Shown one piece after another: positions 1 to 7,955 of a DNA stretch of 40,884 nt. Below the pieces are notes generated by a model. It saw only the letters and a list, made by a program, of their open reading frames with translations. It made no database searches and had not been told where the DNA came from. A program made the position numbers and the translations under genes. Position 1 is the first letter of the stretch; the number at the start of each line of letters is the position of its first letter. Source of the DNA: Opitutia bacterium UBA4506 (lineage in GTDB: Bacteria; Verrucomicrobiota; Verrucomicrobiia; Opitutales; Puniceicoccaceae); the NCBI GenBank assembly GCA_002388665.1, contig DGMY01000056.1:1-40884 (forward strand), written 5' to 3'.

Positions 1-10
1 TGCGATGGCA

Positions 11-190
11 TCCCTTCAGGATGCGGGATATTGCGCGATGAAATTCCGGAGGTGTCGCTTCGCTCAACCTCCGGCTATTGGATGCCATCCCTTCGGGATG
101 GGTTGTGCGTTCCTTTGGGATGTTGGGTGCGTCCCTTCGCGATGGTTTGTACGTCCCCTTCGGGATGGATGATGGCATCCCTTCGTGATG
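11..190. repeat. Cluster of short CCCTTCGGG-type dyads
   Basis: Six copies of a short palindromic word related to ATCCCTTCGGGAT occur at about 11-23, 87-99, 111-122, 131-144, 152-167 and 175-190. They are separated by irregular 8-60 bp stretches that also share words such as TTGGGT and GATGGCATC. The copies differ in the loop and at one or two stem bases (TTCAGG, TTCGCG, TTCGTG). No credible gene covers the stretch; the ORFs across it are repeat translations. It looks like an intergenic palindromic-element cluster. Its function is unknown and it continues to the window edge. Confidence 0.6.
46..74 (+). repeat. 29-nt hairpin element, copy 1
   Basis: Arms CCGGAGGT (46-53) and ACCTCCGG (67-74) are perfectly complementary and enclose the 13-nt loop GTCGCTTCGCTCA. 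A second copy in the opposite orientation lies at 303-331, with a compensating base change in the stem. There is no T-tract, so a simple intrinsic terminator is unlikely. It is probably a dispersed REP-like element. Confidence 0.6.
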
Positions 191-302
191 TTGGGTACGA
201 TTCCTCCGCGCAAAATCATTGCCCAACCCCATCCGAACCGCCATTCCATGCATCGTCTTCCGAGCGTCTCCCCAGTGATGCCGGAGGCATCAAATCCAGT
301 AG

Positions 303-331
303 CCGGGGGTTGAGCGAAGCGACACCCCCGG
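303..331 (-). repeat. 29-nt hairpin element, copy 2 (inverted)
   Basis: Arms CCGGGGGT (303-310) and ACCCCCGG (324-331) enclose TGAGCGAAGCGAC, the exact reverse complement of the copy 1 loop. The A-T pair in the copy 1 stem is replaced by G-C here, so the fold is kept while the sequence differs. This marks it as a related structured element in inverted orientation. Confidence 0.6.
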
Positions 332-393
332 AATCCGGTACCCCCCCCGGCATAGCACGCCGGTAGGTGTGCCATCGATTTTGGGAGGAGATG

Positions 394-503
394 GCGAACA
401 TTAAACTCTATACGTTAAACGTTAAACATTAAACATTGAATGGGGAATTGGAGTGGAAGCTCGTTGGACGTTGGATGTTTAGAGTTTAACGTTTAACGTT
501 CGC
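394..503. repeat. GTTAAAC-type imperfect inverted repeat
   Basis: The left part (about 394-437) holds several variants of (G/C)TTAAAC(A/G), such as CGTTAAACGTTAAACATT. The right part (about 470-503) holds the reverse complement, GTTTAGAGTTTAACG followed by TTTAACGTTCGC. GCGAAC(A/G)TTAAAC at the left edge mirrors the right edge. No ORF is supported from 1 to 603; this and the hairpins above are all that is seen there. Confidence 0.45.
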
Positions 504-603
504 TATCTGGATTTCCTGAGCCTCCAGCGACCGCGGATAGCGGATATTGGGATATCGGATGATGCGGGTACGATTCCTCTGCACCATGCCTCATCCTCTC
601 CCG

Positions 604-1833
604 CTATTCCCCTCTTTCGGGGATATAATCCGGTTCGAGCATCCGGATGATGCCTTGGGCCCAGCCGTTGCACAACGGACGACCGGGGCCGGTGACCTCG
701 AGGGTCTGTAGAGTTGATTTGATTCGATCGGGGACGTCTCCGACCGGCCAGAGAAACCAGGTTGAGAAATGATCCGACTGCGCTGCCAGGGTGGCTTGGT
801 CCAGGGGGATGAGTCCGTCTGTCATCCAGGTGTGGAACCGGGTTCCTCCTACGCCCGGCGTGAAGAAGGTGCGCCAATCTTCCTCGTGCTTGGTGAAGCC
901 GTATTCCTGGCGGCGCTTGCGTACTCTGCTGGCGCTGAGACGTTCTGAGTCGCCACCGCGGGGAAGTGCGGAGGACCCTCGATGGATCGCATCCGGCCAG
1001 TCGGTGCGACCATTGGACAGCCATTCGGCGTATTGCTTGAGACGGCGTTTTGGTTGGTTGGCCGGCCGGCACCCGGAAAGGTGCCACTTGTCATTGAATT
1101 GTTGGTACGCGGTCATAGCGGTTTGGGTGGGGGATTCCAACCAGGATGACAGCGGGAATGTGTGCGCCAATTGGCTCATAATCGCGCGATTTCTCTTCAG
1201 TCCAAGCACTTCGAGGAAGACCTGGTGGTAGGCCTCCCGCACGCCGGAGAGGTTGATGCGGGATTGGGCCACTTTGACTTTGCGCTCCCAGCGTTCCCTG
1301 GCCGCGTTGATCAGCGCTTGCTCGCGTGCTTCTGCTGGCAGCTCCAGTAAGGAGGCCAGGGGCGCCGGTAGTCCTTCGTCCAAAAGTTGATCGACCCCTT
1401 GATCGTCAAAGTAGGTCTCGAGATCCCGGTCCAAATATTTGAGCCATTCCAAGGTCTCAAAGGTGCTGGGATCGCTTCCCTGCGTGAGCCTCCCCTCTCG
1501 TCGGTCGGGGAATAGTACCACGTGGAGGATGACGTTCTCAAAGTTCTTGTCCGATCCGTGCCCGTGCTTTTGCCAATCGCGTTCGTGGAGGTGGATTTCG
1601 ACGTCCCCGTGGATGCGGCGTCCGTTTAGCGTGAGAATCGCCTCTCGAAAATCGGGTCCCTCTTGGAAATTCCACCGGCCCGGATCCAGGACCTCCAGTC
1701 TCTGTCCGGATCGAGTGACCAGTCCTTGCTGACGAAATACCTGCCGTGCCCAAATTCGCTGTACCTGCTTCTCGGCCATAAACACGGGACCGTAGAGCCC
1801 GGTGAGTTCTTCGACTTGTTCATTCGGGTTCAT
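604..1833 (-). CDS. DUF2851 family protein
   Basis: A 409-residue cytoplasmic protein resembling the uncharacterised DUF2851 family. Supporting blocks are an N-terminal QRIWARQVF segment, a LEVLDPGRWNFQEGPDF block, and HGDVEIHLHERDWQKHGH followed by NVILHVVLF. This Gly-Asp-Val-Glu-Ile-His signature is typical of the family. An upstream in-frame ATG at 1941 exists, but the start is placed at 1833 (Met-Asn-Pro-Asn-Glu) because family homology begins there and this leaves only a 14-bp overlap with the upstream NYN gene. The two genes share a strand and are probably translationally coupled. The molecular function of DUF2851 is not established; the adjacent NYN nuclease-type gene hints weakly at nucleic acid metabolism. 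Confidence 0.8.
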   Translation of the reverse strand: MNPNEQVEELTGLYGPVFMAEKQVQRIWARQVFRQQGLVTRSGQRLEVLDPGRWNFQEGPDFREAILTLNGRRIHGDVEIHLHERDWQKHGHGSDKNFENVILHVVLFPDRREGRLTQGSDPSTFETLEWLKYLDRDLETYFDDQGVDQLLDEGLPAPLASLLELPAEAREQALINAARERWERKVKVAQSRINLSGVREAYHQVFLEVLGLKRNRAIMSQLAHTFPLSSWLESPTQTAMTAYQQFNDKWHLSGCRPANQPKRRLKQYAEWLSNGRTDWPDAIHRGSSALPRGGDSERLSASRVRKRRQEYGFTKHEEDWRTFFTPGVGGTRFHTWMTDGLIPLDQATLAAQSDHFSTWFLWPVGDVPDRIKSTLQTLEVTGPGRPLCNGWAQGIIRMLEPDYIPERGE

Positions 1834-2344
1834 CGGCTTTGCCTCCCTCGGGTTCCATGGCAGTGGCCCAGAGGTCCCCCAAGGTATTCTGGGAGTTGTG
1901 GTTTCTGGCTGGGCGTAGTCGGGTATGGGTGCGCCTTTCACAGCGCCCTACCCAGTCCTCGAAGTCGGCCTCATCCACGCTGAATGAACCGCGGGCGGCG
2001 GCCGCTTCGCGGATCATATTGTCCCGTGAGGCAACAGTCACCTTGCTGGGATCGGGGCTTCGTTCGAGCATCTGCTCAATGACTCCATCTGCCGAGAGCT
2101 GTCGGGGTGCGTAGAGAACCGAGAAGGTCCCGCGGCGGCACGGATGTTCGACCTGAAGCTTCTTCTCTCTTCCATCGAAGACGATGGTGACCCGTGCCCC
2201 ATCTTCATCGTGGATCGTTCGGGCCATCTGGACCAAGGCGTCACAGGCCGCCTCCGCACTTTCCCGTAGGATAGATCGCAGATGGGAAATCCCATGGATC
2301 ATGTTGTATCCGTCGATGAGTAGATGCTGGTCTGACCGTTCCAT
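1820..2344 (-). CDS. NYN domain protein, YacP-like
   Basis: A 174-residue protein of the YacP-type NYN (PIN-like) family, which includes putative RNases. The N-terminus carries the signature LLIDGYNMIHG (about residues 8-18). VTIVFDGREKK follows, then the late acidic stretch SRDNMIREAAAARGSFSVDEADF. These supply the conserved Asp residues expected for metal binding in a PIN-like fold. No signal peptide or membrane segment is seen. The 3' end overlaps the DUF2851 start by 14 bp. The gene is divergent from mnmE, separated by about 213 bp. Assignment to the domain family is firm. The substrate is unknown; Bacillus Rae1 is a ribosome-associated relative. Confidence 0.85.
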   Translation of the reverse strand: MERSDQHLLIDGYNMIHGISHLRSILRESAEAACDALVQMARTIHDEDGARVTIVFDGREKKLQVEHPCRRGTFSVLYAPRQLSADGVIEQMLERSPDPSKVTVASRDNMIREAAAARGSFSVDEADFEDWVGRCERRTHTRLRPARNHNSQNTLGDLWATAMEPEGGKADEPE

Positions 2345-2557
2345 GATGCAAAGAGTGGCTCCTCTTTCAGTCCGGACTCTTGCCGGTAAAAGTCAAGGAT
2401 GATGGTAGGACCCTTGCGGTACTTTCCGGGCTTGTCGGTGCGCGACTCCCCTCCCCTTCCCTCGGTGGCGGAGACTCCAGGAGGATCGTGTCGCTGGACA
2501 GATCCGACCCGCGCCGAGAAAGGGGTTTCGTTTGGTGGCTATATCGGTTAATCGGTT

Positions 2558-3922
2558 ATGTCTATTATGAGCGATACCTTTTATGCATTGGCGACACCAC
2601 CCGGAACCTCCGCGCTGGCGGTGATTCGTGTCTCGGGGCCGGATGTTCCGCGGTTGGTCTTCGAGATCTTTCGGAGAAAGCTGGAGGCTGCGAATGATCG
2701 CAGGGCGATGGTTGGGTACTACCGTTCTCTCCGGGATGAACGAGTGGATCAGGTTGTGTATACTTATTTCCCAGCGACCTCTTCTTACACCGGTCGGGAG
2801 CTGTTGGAAATCTCCTCCCATGGCAATATGTTCCTCGTGGAACAAATTCTTGAGGACCTCGGATCTCGTGGGTGTCGATTGGCTGAACCCGGTGAATTTA
2901 CGCGGACCGCTTTCCTTGAAGGTCGTATGGATCTCTCTCAGGCTGAGGCGGTTGCGGATTTGATCGCGGCTCGTAGTGCTGCGGCTCTGGAGTCTGCTCA
3001 TCGTCAGCTGGCGGGTGGGTTGGGCGAGGAGATTGAGCGGCGCGTTGAGGAGGTTTTGGCCATTCGCGCCCACCTCGAGGCCTATATCGATTTTCCTGAG
3101 GAGGATATACCAAATGAAGATCAAGAGGGTCCAATTGCATCGATTCAGGAGACCGTTTCGCGGCTCGATCGCATGATTGCCACGGGTCGGCAGCGCGAAC
3201 TGTTGCATCGAGGGATTCGGACGGTGATCCTGGGCGCCGTCAATGCGGGTAAAAGTAGCTTGCTGAACCGGCTTTTGGGAGAAGAGCGGGCCATTGTGAG
3301 TGATACCGCGGGAACTACCCGCGATTATATTCAAGATGTTTTACAATTGGGGGCGTTCGGTATTCAGTTGTTTGATACGGCGGGGTTTCGTGAGGCTTCT
3401 GATGTGATTGAGGTAGAGGGGCTTAGGAAAACGGAAAAGATTGTCGGAACGGCTGATTTCTTCCTGTTGGTCGTTGATGGTGCCCTCCCCTCCCCCGCTT
3501 TACCGGATGAGCTTTTGGGTCGTCTGGAGCCGGAGAATTCGTTGGTGGTCTTTAATAAGTGCGATGACCCGGGGTTTGTGATGAATGATTCGTTTTTGCC
3601 GGGAATCCCTCGTATCGCCCTCTCGGCTCGCACCGGTGAGGGTGTAGAAGAGTTTTTGGCACTGTGGGAATCTCGGTTTCAGTCCGAGCTTTTGGAGGGG
3701 GCTGAAAGCCGTGTTCTGTATAATCAGCGTCACATTGGTCATTTGAGGGAATGTCGAGACTCTCTTTTGCGGGCTCGGGACGGATTGCGCGCAGGGGTTT
3801 CGACGGAGTACGTCGCACCTGATCTGCGGGATGCGTTGGATTCCCTGGGTGCTGTCGTCGGTAACGTTGACAATGAGGCCATGCTGGATGTTCTCTTTGG
3901 GGACTTTTGTATAGGAAAATGA
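2558..3922 (+). CDS. mnmE: tRNA uridine-5-carboxymethylaminomethyl modification GTPase MnmE
   Basis: MnmE works with MnmG to make the cmnm5/nm5 modification at the wobble uridine of certain tRNAs. The 454-residue length is normal. The N-terminal tetrahydrofolate-binding region is residues 1-120 (IVxATPPGTSALAVIRVSG-type start, then AEPGEFTRTAFLEGRMDL). The inserted G domain has P-loop GAVNAGKS (226-233), switch TAGTTRD (250-256), DTAG (273-276) and NKCD. The protein ends in the catalytic CIGK motif. A second possible start is three codons downstream (2567); neither has a clear Shine-Dalgarno. It overlaps mnmG by 4 bp (ATGA). A parS-like sequence lies inside the gene at 2829-2844. Confidence 0.97.
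   Translation: MSIMSDTFYALATPPGTSALAVIRVSGPDVPRLVFEIFRRKLEAANDRRAMVGYYRSLRDERVDQVVYTYFPATSSYTGRELLEISSHGNMFLVEQILEDLGSRGCRLAEPGEFTRTAFLEGRMDLSQAEAVADLIAARSAAALESAHRQLAGGLGEEIERRVEEVLAIRAHLEAYIDFPEEDIPNEDQEGPIASIQETVSRLDRMIATGRQRELLHRGIRTVILGAVNAGKSSLLNRLLGEERAIVSDTAGTTRDYIQDVLQLGAFGIQLFDTAGFREASDVIEVEGLRKTEKIVGTADFFLLVVDGALPSPALPDELLGRLEPENSLVVFNKCDDPGFVMNDSFLPGIPRIALSARTGEGVEEFLALWESRFQSELLEGAESRVLYNQRHIGHLRECRDSLLRARDGLRAGVSTEYVAPDLRDALDSLGAVVGNVDNEAMLDVLFGDFCIGK
2829..2844. promoter_or_regulatory. parS-like site inside mnmE (one mismatch)
   Basis: TGTTCCTCGTGGAACA differs from the ParB-binding palindrome TGTTCCACGTGGAACA only at position 7 (T for A). It lies in frame in mnmE and reads Phe-Leu-Val-Glu-Gln. 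Because Leu-Val-Glu-Gln fits the MnmE family at this place, it may be partly coincidental. A perfect copy lies 1.8 kb downstream in mnmG, which makes a degenerate centromere site plausible. Confidence 0.5.
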
Positions 3923-5790
3923 GTGTTGCCCTTCGATATGGATCTGCCCACCCCTACGACGTTATTGTCTGTGGGGCGGGTCATGCTGGCTGTGAGGCTG
4001 GATTAGCCGCTGCCCGAAGAGGTGGAAATACCCTGGTTTTGACCGGAAATCTCGATACGGTGGCCCAGATGAGCTGTAATCCTGCCATTGGCGGGCAGGC
4101 AAAGGGTCATATTGTGAGGGAGATTGACGCGCTCGGGGGCGAGATGGGTGTCAATGCCGATACGACCTCAATCCAGTTTCGGCTGCTGAATTCCTCGAAA
4201 GGACCCGCTGTTCGCGCTGCGAGATCGCAGTGTGATAAGAAGGCTTATCAGCTTCGAATGAAGCAAACGTTGGAGTGGCAGGAGAATTTGACCCTGTTTC
4301 AGGCGATGGTGACCGGTCTGATCTATGAAAACGGACGCGTCGTTGGAGTGAAAACTTCACTCGGAATCGAATTTTTTGGAAAAACAGTAGTCGTTACCAC
4401 AGGGACATTCCTTCGTGGATTGATGCATATTGGGGAGAACCAGAACAAAGGCGGGCGCTTGGGTGACTTTTCCGCCGAAGGGCTCTCGGGGAGTTTTCTG
4501 GAGGCGGGGATTGAATTGGAACGTCTGAAGACTGGGACTCCGCCGAGAATTCTCGGAAATTCGCTCGATTTCTCGAAGATGAAGGAGCAGCCGGGCGATG
4601 AGAATCCGGTGTTTTTTGCGTTTTATGACACCCGAGGGGATGAGGATCTGTTCCACGTGGAACAATCCGGAGAGGATCGGCCCGGTTGGACCCCGGGTTC
4701 GAGGTCGGTTTCGTGTTGGATGACGGAAACTACAGCGGAAACCGAGCGTCTGATTCGGGAGAATTTGCACCGTTCGCCCCTGTATGGCGGCAAAATTCAG
4801 GGAGTAGGTCCACGGTACTGCCCGAGCATTGAGGATAAATTCGTTAAGTTTGCCGATAAGGGTACACATCGACTCTTTCTTGAGCCTGAGGGGTTGCAGA
4901 CGAATGAGTGGTATGTGAATGGGCTGTCCACTAGTTTGCCATTCGATGTCCAGGTGGCTATGTTGCGGACGATCCCGGGGATGGAGGCGGTGGAGATGCT
5001 GCGTCCGGCGTACGCGGTCGAGTACGACTTTGCCCCGCCAACCCAATTATTCCCCAGTCTCGAGTCGAAGAAGGTTGAGGGGCTGTTCTTTGCCGGACAG
5101 ATCAATGGCACTTCCGGTTATGAGGAGGCTGCGGGTCAGGGACTTCTTGCCGGAGTGAACGCAGTGGCGAAGGTGAGGGGAGAGGAGCCCATGGTTCTGA
5201 GTCGCCAGCAGGCCTACCTAGGGGTGCTGGTTGATGATCTGGTGACCAAGGGCACTAAGGAGCCGTATCGAATGTTTACGAGCCGGGCCGAGTTTCGCCT
5301 GCTGCTCAATATGGACTCCGCCGAGTTGCGTTTGGTGGATGTCGCGAAGAGGTACGATCTTTTGCCTTCAGAGCGTGTGAAGCGGATTGAGGAGAAGCGT
5401 GAGCGGATATTCAACAATATCGTAACATACGAGAAGGAGCGGGATGCCAAGGGTACCTGGGCTGAGCAGATGCGTCGGGGAGTGCCCATCGAGGAGCTGG
5501 TCGACACGAGCAAGTGGGGAATCAGTGAAAAAACCGAGTTGGAATATCGAATTCGGTACAAGGGGTATCTTGAGCGCGAGATGCGCGAGGTGGAGAAGTT
5601 TCGGAATCTGGATTCGGTGAAGATCTTTAAGGGTATTGATTATAAAGAGGTTAAGGGGTTGAAGAATGAGAGCGCGCAAAAGCTCGCCGAGGTTCAGCCG
5701 ACCACTTTGGGGCAGGCGCTGCGAATCAGCGGGGTGAGCCCAGCCGATATTTCGATTCTGCAAGTATACCTACGCCGAAGGAATGCATAG
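3919..5790 (+). CDS. mnmG: tRNA uridine-5-carboxymethylaminomethyl modification enzyme MnmG (GidA)
   Basis: FAD-dependent partner of MnmE in wobble-uridine modification; about 623 residues. Visible features are the dinucleotide-binding GAGHAGCEA near the N-terminus, IGGQAKGHIVREIDALGGEMG, TGTFLRGLMHIG, LKTGTPPR, GVGPRYCPSIEDK, FFAGQINGTSGYEEAAGQG and TSRAEFRLLL. The start is placed at the ATG of the ATGA overlap with mnmE, with AGGA 3-6 bases upstream; an in-frame ATG at 3907 is less likely. Relative to E. coli MnmG there appears to be an insertion of roughly 20 residues between PVFFAFYD and the SCWMTETT block. That insertion contains Phe-His-Val-Glu-Gln, encoded by a perfect parS site at 4649-4664. 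Confidence 0.97.
   Translation: MSVALRYGSAHPYDVIVCGAGHAGCEAGLAAARRGGNTLVLTGNLDTVAQMSCNPAIGGQAKGHIVREIDALGGEMGVNADTTSIQFRLLNSSKGPAVRAARSQCDKKAYQLRMKQTLEWQENLTLFQAMVTGLIYENGRVVGVKTSLGIEFFGKTVVVTTGTFLRGLMHIGENQNKGGRLGDFSAEGLSGSFLEAGIELERLKTGTPPRILGNSLDFSKMKEQPGDENPVFFAFYDTRGDEDLFHVEQSGEDRPGWTPGSRSVSCWMTETTAETERLIRENLHRSPLYGGKIQGVGPRYCPSIEDKFVKFADKGTHRLFLEPEGLQTNEWYVNGLSTSLPFDVQVAMLRTIPGMEAVEMLRPAYAVEYDFAPPTQLFPSLESKKVEGLFFAGQINGTSGYEEAAGQGLLAGVNAVAKVRGEEPMVLSRQQAYLGVLVDDLVTKGTKEPYRMFTSRAEFRLLLNMDSAELRLVDVAKRYDLLPSERVKRIEEKRERIFNNIVTYEKERDAKGTWAEQMRRGVPIEELVDTSKWGISEKTELEYRIRYKGYLEREMREVEKFRNLDSVKIFKGIDYKEVKGLKNESAQKLAEVQPTTLGQALRISGVSPADISILQVYLRRRNA
4649..4664. promoter_or_regulatory. parS centromere site (perfect 16-bp palindrome) inside mnmG
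   Basis: TGTTCCACGTGGAACA is a perfect palindrome and matches the parS sequence recognised by chromosomal ParB (Spo0J) proteins in many phyla. It lies in frame inside mnmG and is read as Phe-His-Val-Glu-Gln in an apparently inserted loop. parS sites normally cluster close to oriC, and mnmE/mnmG are often origin-proximal. parA and parB are not in this window. ParB binding is inferred from the sequence match. Confidence 0.88.
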
Positions 5791-5917
5791 GTAGAAATCC
5801 GGGTCTTTCTAGGGTCGCTGAGAGGGCTTTTGAGGAGGAGGAGGGCGTTGGCTGGTCCGATTAGAACCTTGCCTTTTTAGCCCTGGAGCGGTTTTAGATT
5901 GGGGTAAATTCCAAAGG

Positions 5918-6631
5918 ATGAAAAACGAAGAACCAGCCAGAATTCTCGTCGTCGACGACGAGAGTGATACGACCGACTTGTTGTCATTTAAGCTCGAGAA
6001 CGAAGGCTTTGTGACGAAGGTGACAAACATTCCACAGAAGGCTTTGGGGCTGGTTCGAGAATTTCGTCCCGATCTGATTATCCTGGACATTATGATGCCT
6101 GATTTGAATGGGTATCAGATCTGCCATACGTTGAAAGCGGACCGCGAATTGAGGCCGATACCGGTGATATTTTTGACGGCTCGAGGAGAGCCCGAAGATC
6201 GTATCAAGGGTCTTGAGACCGGAGTGGATGACTATGTTGCCAAGCCTTTCGACTCCCGTGAGTTAATTCTTCGCGTTCGCGCAGTGCTGAAGCGTGCGGT
6301 TGAGGCGAAGAGTGCCGCTTCCCGTCAGTTACAGCTCGGGAACCTCTTGGCCGATCGTGACCTTCATCAGGTGTATGTAGATGATGAGGCCGTGATGCTT
6401 ACTTTGACCGAATTCAAGCTCTTGCAGCTCTTGATGGAGAATCCCAATCAGGTGTTGTCCCGGGAGACTTTGCTCTCCCGCGTTTGGAACTACGAGAGTG
6501 ATACCGAAACGCGAACGGTTGATACCCATGTGCGGCGTCTGCGTGAGAAGCTGGGTTCTTGTTCCGGGATGATTGAGACTGTCCGTGGGGTAGGGTACCG
6601 GATGGTAGAATTCTCGCCGAGCGAGAGCTGA
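5918..6631 (+). CDS. OmpR/PhoB-family response regulator
   Basis: A 237-residue transcription factor with a receiver domain (about 5-120) and a C-terminal winged helix (about 135-232). Acidic-pocket residues are Asp13 and Asp14, the phosphoacceptor is Asp57 in LIILDIMMPD, the switch Thr is in FLTARG, and the conserved Lys is Lys109 in VAKPFD. The DNA-binding domain shows TLTEFKLLQLL and TRTVDTHVRRLREKLG ending in the RGVGYRM wing. The partner kinase follows 31 bp downstream. The receiver resembles PhoB, suggesting phosphate or envelope sensing, but the signal is not shown by the sequence. It begins 127 bp after mnmG, long enough for its own promoter. Confidence 0.93.
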   Translation: MKNEEPARILVVDDESDTTDLLSFKLENEGFVTKVTNIPQKALGLVREFRPDLIILDIMMPDLNGYQICHTLKADRELRPIPVIFLTARGEPEDRIKGLETGVDDYVAKPFDSRELILRVRAVLKRAVEAKSAASRQLQLGNLLADRDLHQVYVDDEAVMLTLTEFKLLQLLMENPNQVLSRETLLSRVWNYESDTETRTVDTHVRRLREKLGSCSGMIETVRGVGYRMVEFSPSES

Positions 6632-6662
6632 TCCTTTCAATCGCCGCCCAGGCTTCGGTGCT

Positions 6663-7955
6663 TTGCTCTCCTTTACCCTAGTCGTAGTCCTTGTTCTCGT
6701 CCTTGTTTTTTACGAGAGGCGATGGAAGAGGGTTCGTCGGTTGATTCGTGATTTGGACCAGTCGTTGGATTCGGATCAGGACATTCTGATTGATGAGGAC
6801 AAGGGGTTGGTCGACAAGCTGGGAATGGATCAGTTGTTGCGATCGATCCAAAAAATGAAGGAGGAGCGAAGCCGCGTCCGAGCGAGGAGTGCCTCCCAGA
6901 TGGAGCAGATCGAGATTACCTTTCGCAATATGAGGGAAGGGGTTCTTTTGCTCGATTCGGACAATCTAATTGTGGCCTCCAACGGTTCGGCCGACCGGCT
7001 GTTGAATGAAGGTAAGTCACTGCCAGGCAACCGAGTAGAGAAGTTTATTCACCATCCTGTTTTCCTGGATTTTGTGCAGCAGGTAAAGCGGTCCGGGATC
7101 TACGGGCGCCGCCAGATTCGGGTCGATCTCATTGGTAAAGAGGCCTGGCTGGAGATTTCCGGGGCGGCGATGGACGCTCCGGATGGTGATGTGAATCAGC
7201 GGCTCAGTTTGTTTTTGATTAATGACATTTCGCGGCTGAAAAAGCTGGAGGCGATTCGAAAAGATTTTGCGGCGAATGTCTCTCACGAGTTGAGGACTCC
7301 GATCACGATTATTAAAGGGTTTGCCGAAACTCTTCATGAGGATCGAGAGCACTTGAGTGAAGAGCAAAGAGTATCCTTTATCGAAAAGGTGTATCGTAAC
7401 TCCAATCGACTGCATGCGTTGGTCGAAGACCTTCTGAGCTTGTCCCGATTGGAATCGAGGTCGATGGAGTTGAAGAAGGAGAGGAGGGTCTTGCAGGACG
7501 AGGTCAGGACGTTTGCGTCTGAGTTTTGTAGTGCTCAGAAAGATACGAGAGATGTCCGCCTGGTTCTTCCGGAGAAACCCGTGGAAGTGTTGATCGATCA
7601 GCTCTTCTTTGCGCGAATTCTGACGAATCTAGTGGAGAACGCCTTTAAGCATGGAGAGACGTTGTCCTTCGTGGAGATTTCAGTACGAGAGGACGAGGAC
7701 AATGGCTTGGTCGAGATGATTGTGGCGGATGATGGTTCGGGGATCCCGGAGCCCGCCCGAAATCGAATCTTTCAGCGCTTTTATCGAGTGGATACAGGGC
7801 GCTCGCGCCAGAGAGGCGGGACCGGTTTGGGCTTAAGTATTGTCAGGCATGCCATGTTGGCTCATGGGGGTAATGTGAGAGTAGAACGAAGATTGCCGAG
7901 AGGGACGAAATTCATCTGTGTATTTCCTTCGGCGAGCCGAGTGGAAGAGTCATGA
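6663..7955 (+). CDS. PhoR-like sensor histidine kinase
   Basis: A 430-residue membrane-anchored kinase. The only hydrophobic segment is at residues 2-17, so it has no periplasmic sensor domain. A PAS-type region spans about 80-195 (MREGVLLLDSDNLIVASNGSADRLL). HisKA contains FAANVSHELRTP with phosphoacceptor His208. HATPase_c shows NLVENAFKHG (Asn326), VADDGSGIP and GGTGLGLSIV. The start is a TTG at 6663: the upstream in-frame stretch offers no ATG or GTG that improves the N-terminus, and no ribosome-binding site is visible, so this start is tentative. It forms a pair with the preceding response regulator and overlaps trmB by 4 bp (ATGA). Confidence 0.9.
   Translation: MLSFTLVVVLVLVLVFYERRWKRVRRLIRDLDQSLDSDQDILIDEDKGLVDKLGMDQLLRSIQKMKEERSRVRARSASQMEQIEITFRNMREGVLLLDSDNLIVASNGSADRLLNEGKSLPGNRVEKFIHHPVFLDFVQQVKRSGIYGRRQIRVDLIGKEAWLEISGAAMDAPDGDVNQRLSLFLINDISRLKKLEAIRKDFAANVSHELRTPITIIKGFAETLHEDREHLSEEQRVSFIEKVYRNSNRLHALVEDLLSLSRLESRSMELKKERRVLQDEVRTFASEFCSAQKDTRDVRLVLPEKPVEVLIDQLFFARILTNLVENAFKHGETLSFVEISVREDEDNGLVEMIVADDGSGIPEPARNRIFQRFYRVDTGRSRQRGGTGLGLSIVRHAMLAHGGNVRVERRLPRGTKFICVFPSASRVEES

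Noticed and set aside
30..375. Overlapping ORFs of about 100 codons on both strands at the left edge
   Set aside because: They cover the palindromic repeat cluster and read as low-complexity repeats of the same words in all frames.
1515..1530. AGTACCACGTGGAGGA as another parS site
   Set aside because: The central CCACGTGG matches, but four outer positions differ; it is probably chance within the DUF2851 gene.
2345..2557. Origin of replication between the NYN gene and mnmE
   Set aside because: The parS sites suggest oriC is near, but no TTATCCACA-type DnaA boxes or AT-rich unwinding region were found in this gap.
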